Part shown: positions 5,088 through 7,331 of the stretch, piece after piece
Layout: each line of letters opens with the position of its first letter
Position numbering within the stretch: the first letter of the stretch is position 1
Assembly (NCBI GenBank): GCA_900320035.1
Contig: ONQU01000054.1
Span: forward strand, 1 to 7,331
DNA from: an uncultured Rhodospirillaceae bacterium
Lineage (GTDB): Bacteria; Pseudomonadota; Alphaproteobacteria; RF32; CAG-239
Reading direction: 5' to 3'
Length of the DNA: 7,331 bases
The notes under the pieces: generated by a model
The model's input: only the letters and a program-made list of their open reading frames with translations
What the model was told of the DNA's origin: nothing
Database searches by the model: none
Made by a program: the position numbers and the translations under genes

Positions 5088-7130
5088 ATGACCAAAGAAG
5101 AAATGAAAGCCAAAATGAGCAGAGCACGGCAGGCCTACGATGAGAGAATGCAGCGTGTGATAGATTTTGTGGTGGATACGGTAAATATCAGAAATAGAGA
5201 AGATTATTGGGGCGGACACTCCGGCTGGGGACTCAATAGCAAGGGTGTTATAACGGCCAATTATAATATTTTCGAAGATGGGTATATTTGTGATAATTCA
5301 ATAGATAATTATACTCTTTGGATTCATGAACAAAAACATCGGGATAATATGGAAAATGGTATATACGAATATCCGATGAGTTGGGAACAGGCATATAAAA
5401 GTAATATGCATGATGAAATTTCGGCGACAATGACTGAATTACTTCAATTACGTGAAGAATATTTACAAACCGGTGATATCAGCATTTTTGACAAAGAACC
5501 TAAATTGAGCTTTTATAAAGAAGCAATTAAAAAAGGTGAGGTAAAACCGGGCAGCATATATAAAGAAGATTTTGACAAGGAAATGTCTTTCATTGTTAAC
5601 GGCACGCGTGATATGTGGGTTAATCAATTTGGTTCGTCGTATGTTGATCAAAATTTATATTTTGCTGCGGCTGCTTATGATGCTTCCGGAAAATATGCGC
5701 AATACTACGACGAAAATTACGAGCGTGCCAAGAAAATTGCTTATAACATCGGCGGCGTTGATTTTACCAAGTATATGGATAAAGATGTCGAAATTCCGAA
5801 TGCGGCTAATGTTAAAATGATAGAAGACATTGCCAAGAGTCCGACTATGCAGGAATATTATTGTCTTACCGATGCACAGGTTTTTGAAAAAAGCGGTTTT
5901 CCGCCTTATGACGGCAGTATCAGCTTATATGAATATAAACAGCTTTTGCAACACCAGATGGCGGTGAATAATTTTACGAGTAATAATAAAACAATTATGG
6001 AATATGATTCCAAAAACAGGGAATGGAAGGAAAAAGAGTGCACGCCGCAAGAATATTTAAGCACAATTAATATTGATAAATATAAAAAAGAATATGAACA
6101 ATTAATATCACCAAGTAATCCAAATGCCGAGCAGAATAAAAAAGATTTGCCGACTTTTGAAGCTTACCTCAAATTCATTCCTGAAACACAGGATTTTTAT
6201 GAGAAATTCGATGCAGTAGCAAAAAACGAAGCATTTATAGATAAAATTGTGGAGTATCAAGCGCAAGAATATGCCAAAACAGGAAAAGATTTTCCTCAAA
6301 GTAATCCTGAAAATTATCAAAAGGCATTAAACAAACTTTACTGCGGAGCTTATGATGTACTTAAGCCTGATGAAACGGAACTTAAATCAGAATTATCAAA
6401 GCCGGCAGAAAAACTTCAAAGCGGGAGTGCTTGGGAACGGACTATGGAGAACTACCTTAAATCAGTGGGGCTTTCTTCTGAAGATGCCGAATATAAAGCG
6501 CATTATTTGGCACAAAAGAATAAAGTTATCGGTGGTTATGGCTGTTTTGTAGGCGGATTTTTCGCCGGAGCGTATAATAAAGCGAAAAATTTAAAGCATC
6601 GTATGACACATATTACCGATGAAAAAGGAGAAGAACAGAACGTCGGTTTATGGGGTAAAATTAAACATAAGGCGGCGCAAATTAAAAAGGATTTGACAAC
6701 CGAAACTAAGATTGATGAAAACGGCAAAAAATTGGAAGGTAAATGCAGTATTTGGAAAGGTTTGAAGAAAAGAGTATCATCTTGGTTTAAGAGTTCATCT
6801 CAGCCGGAGCAGGTTAAGAACGAACCGATAAATCCGGTAAATACGCAAGATCCGCAATATCCGGAATGGAAAAACGAAGACGGACATCGTGTTTCGCCGG
6901 TGCAACATCGACCGATTTTAGATATGCGTAAACCGATTATCAAGCAACCGGTGACCAGTCGTTCGGCGATGCAATGTGCCGATAAGTCCGACATTAAAAA
7001 TAAAATGAATAACGATTGTGTCAAAGCAAAAGGTGTTTCACAACAACAAAATAAAACAGAGAAAAAAGCCGAAATTAGAGGGCCGGGAACAATTGAGCAA
7101 TTCAAAAAAATTATTGGTCTGTCACGCTGA
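5088..7130 (+). CDS. Large protein of unknown function with HExxH motif and glycine-zipper segment
   Basis: I do not recognise this gene. The start at 5088 is chosen over the in-frame ATG at 5028 because AAGGA (5075-5079) lies eight bases upstream and a strong promoter overlaps the longer start. The 680-residue product has no signal peptide. An HEQKH motif is at residues 80-84 (5325-5339), preceded by NYTLWI. At 108-110 comes HDEISA, where E110 could be the third zinc ligand of a gluzincin-type protease, 26 residues after the second His. The middle (about 125-470) is soluble, charged and rich in Lys, Glu, Tyr and Asn. Residues 480-496 (6525-6575) form a glycine-rich hydrophobic segment with two GxxxG steps. 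The tail (about 500-680) is Lys-rich, then Pro/Gln-rich and probably disordered. It is transcribed alone. Protease function is a motif-based guess. A secreted effector or phage-like origin is possible but unsupported. Confidence 0.85.
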   Translation: MTKEEMKAKMSRARQAYDERMQRVIDFVVDTVNIRNREDYWGGHSGWGLNSKGVITANYNIFEDGYICDNSIDNYTLWIHEQKHRDNMENGIYEYPMSWEQAYKSNMHDEISATMTELLQLREEYLQTGDISIFDKEPKLSFYKEAIKKGEVKPGSIYKEDFDKEMSFIVNGTRDMWVNQFGSSYVDQNLYFAAAAYDASGKYAQYYDENYERAKKIAYNIGGVDFTKYMDKDVEIPNAANVKMIEDIAKSPTMQEYYCLTDAQVFEKSGFPPYDGSISLYEYKQLLQHQMAVNNFTSNNKTIMEYDSKNREWKEKECTPQEYLSTINIDKYKKEYEQLISPSNPNAEQNKKDLPTFEAYLKFIPETQDFYEKFDAVAKNEAFIDKIVEYQAQEYAKTGKDFPQSNPENYQKALNKLYCGAYDVLKPDETELKSELSKPAEKLQSGSAWERTMENYLKSVGLSSEDAEYKAHYLAQKNKVIGGYGCFVGGFFAGAYNKAKNLKHRMTHITDEKGEEQNVGLWGKIKHKAAQIKKDLTTETKIDENGKKLEGKCSIWKGLKKRVSSWFKSSSQPEQVKNEPINPVNTQDPQYPEWKNEDGHRVSPVQHRPILDMRKPIIKQPVTSRSAMQCADKSDIKNKMNNDCVKAKGVSQQQNKTEKKAEIRGPGTIEQFKKIIGLSR

Positions 7131-7160
7131 TAAAAAATTACGGATTTATGCAAAAAGTTA

Positions 7161-7188
7161 TTGACAGAGCATATTTTTATGCTAATAT
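7161..7188 (+). promoter_or_regulatory. Strong extended -10 promoter upstream of rpsL
   Basis: A perfect TTGACA box (7161-7166) is followed after 16 bases by TAATAT (7183-7188), with TGC just before it, the extended -10 signature. Transcription should start near 7195, giving a leader of about 70 nt before rpsL. A strong promoter suits a ribosomal protein operon and shows that rpsL is not simply read through from the upstream gene. Confidence 0.75.
7168..7183. promoter_or_regulatory. Inverted repeat between the -35 and -10 boxes of the rpsL promoter
   Basis: AGCATA (7168-7173) and TATGCT (7178-7183) are perfect six-base inverted repeats around TTTT. They fill the promoter spacer almost exactly. 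This could be a regulator binding site. As RNA it would be a small hairpin for the upstream gene, but no T-run follows it, so a terminator role is weak. Confidence 0.4.
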
Positions 7189-7214
7189 CACGCACGCTAA
7201 AGCTGGGGATTTTT

Positions 7215-7268
7215 ATGTTCTCAGTTGTTAGTTTGTGTAATAATTTTAATAACTTAAGGAAAATGTGA
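7215..7268 (+). CDS. Possible 17-codon leader ORF coupled to rpsL
   Basis: The ATG at 7215 opens a frame reading MFSVVSLCNNFNNLRKM, which ends at TGA 7266-7268. The last base of that stop is the first base of the rpsL start codon (TGATG). A GGGGA sequence (7205-7209) lies five bases before the ATG and could serve as ribosome binding site. The ORF starts about 20 nt after the predicted transcription start. The arrangement resembles translational coupling, but an ORF this short can arise by chance. Its composition does not suggest classical amino-acid attenuation. Confidence 0.3.
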   Translation: MFSVVSLCNNFNNLRKM

Positions 7269-7331
7269 TGCCTACAATTAATCAGTTAATTCGTAAATCA
7301 CGAACACCAAAAGTGAAGAGAAACAAAGTTC
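7268..7331 (+). CDS. rpsL: 30S ribosomal protein S12, N-terminal part (gene runs off the right edge)
   Basis: S12 sits in the decoding region of the small ribosomal subunit and is the target of streptomycin-resistance mutations. Only 21 codons are present, but they read MPTINQLIRKSRTPKVKRNK plus V, the well-conserved S12 N-terminus. The usual Pro after RK is Ser here. AAGGA at 7256-7260 is seven bases upstream of the ATG. In most bacteria rpsL opens the str operon (rpsL, rpsG, fusA, tuf). The promoter just upstream suggests that here too it is the first major gene, with the rest beyond the window. The usual rpoC neighbour is not seen upstream. Confidence 0.93.
   Translation, partial: MPTINQLIRKSRTPKVKRNKV

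Noticed and set aside
4959..5219. An 86-codon minus-strand frame across the divergent promoter region
   Set aside because: It overlaps the promoter and the 5' end of the 680-residue protein gene, and its translation is low in complexity with no recognisable features.
7131..7160. A search for a terminator directly after the 680-residue protein gene
   Set aside because: No stem followed by a T-run is visible before the rpsL promoter.
6800..7195. A 131-codon open frame on the minus strand opposite the end of the 680-residue protein gene
   Set aside because: It is antisense to a well-supported gene, has an unusual Cys/Ser/Phe-rich composition and runs through the rpsL promoter. It is best explained as a shadow of the Lys-rich coding strand.

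Overview
The window looks like an AT-rich alphaproteobacterial chromosome. The two housekeeping genes at its ends support this. A partial glutamyl-tRNA synthetase on the minus strand has the HIGN and RIDDTD variants that I associate with alphaproteobacterial GluRS. The first codons of ribosomal protein S12 on the plus strand read MPTINQLIRK. The low G+C content and the many genes of unknown function would suit a host-associated or gut-type lineage, but that is inference. I cannot name a genus.

Layout from left to right. (1) Minus strand: the 5' part of gltX (1-266) with its own promoter, then a two-gene unit of a TetR-type regulator (889-1485) and a small membrane protein with an HETAH zinc-metalloprotease motif (353-892). 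These two overlap by ATGA. (2) A short divergent intergenic region (1486-1584) holds a perfect 12-bp palindrome that fits a TetR operator. (3) Plus strand: a predicted secreted protein (1585-2526) whose stop codon overlaps the start of a MurC/Mpl-like Mur ligase (2526-3887). (4) A 73-bp convergent gap, then on the minus strand a secreted protein made of two LprI-like (DUF1311-like) four-cysteine domains (3961-4902). (5) A 185-bp divergent gap with promoters, then on the plus strand a 680-residue protein of unknown function (5088-7130) with an HEQKH motif and a glycine-zipper segment. (6) A strong promoter, a possible 17-codon leader ORF and the start of rpsL (7268 onward).

How the genes may work together. 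The secreted protein and the Mur ligase are very probably co-transcribed and translationally coupled, so a peptidoglycan-related role for the secreted protein is a reasonable guess. The LprI-like protein is also predicted to be exported and belongs to a family linked to lysozyme inhibition, so the centre of the window has a cell-envelope flavour. The TetR regulator probably controls itself and the membrane metalloprotease-like protein. The 680-residue protein has its own promoter and no visible link to its neighbours.

I found no tRNA, rRNA, CRISPR array, insertion sequence or phage gene. I did not find a convincing new multi-gene system. The most distinctive items are the unidentified HExxH protein, the double LprI protein, the non-canonical Mur ligase and the possible leader ORF coupled to rpsL.
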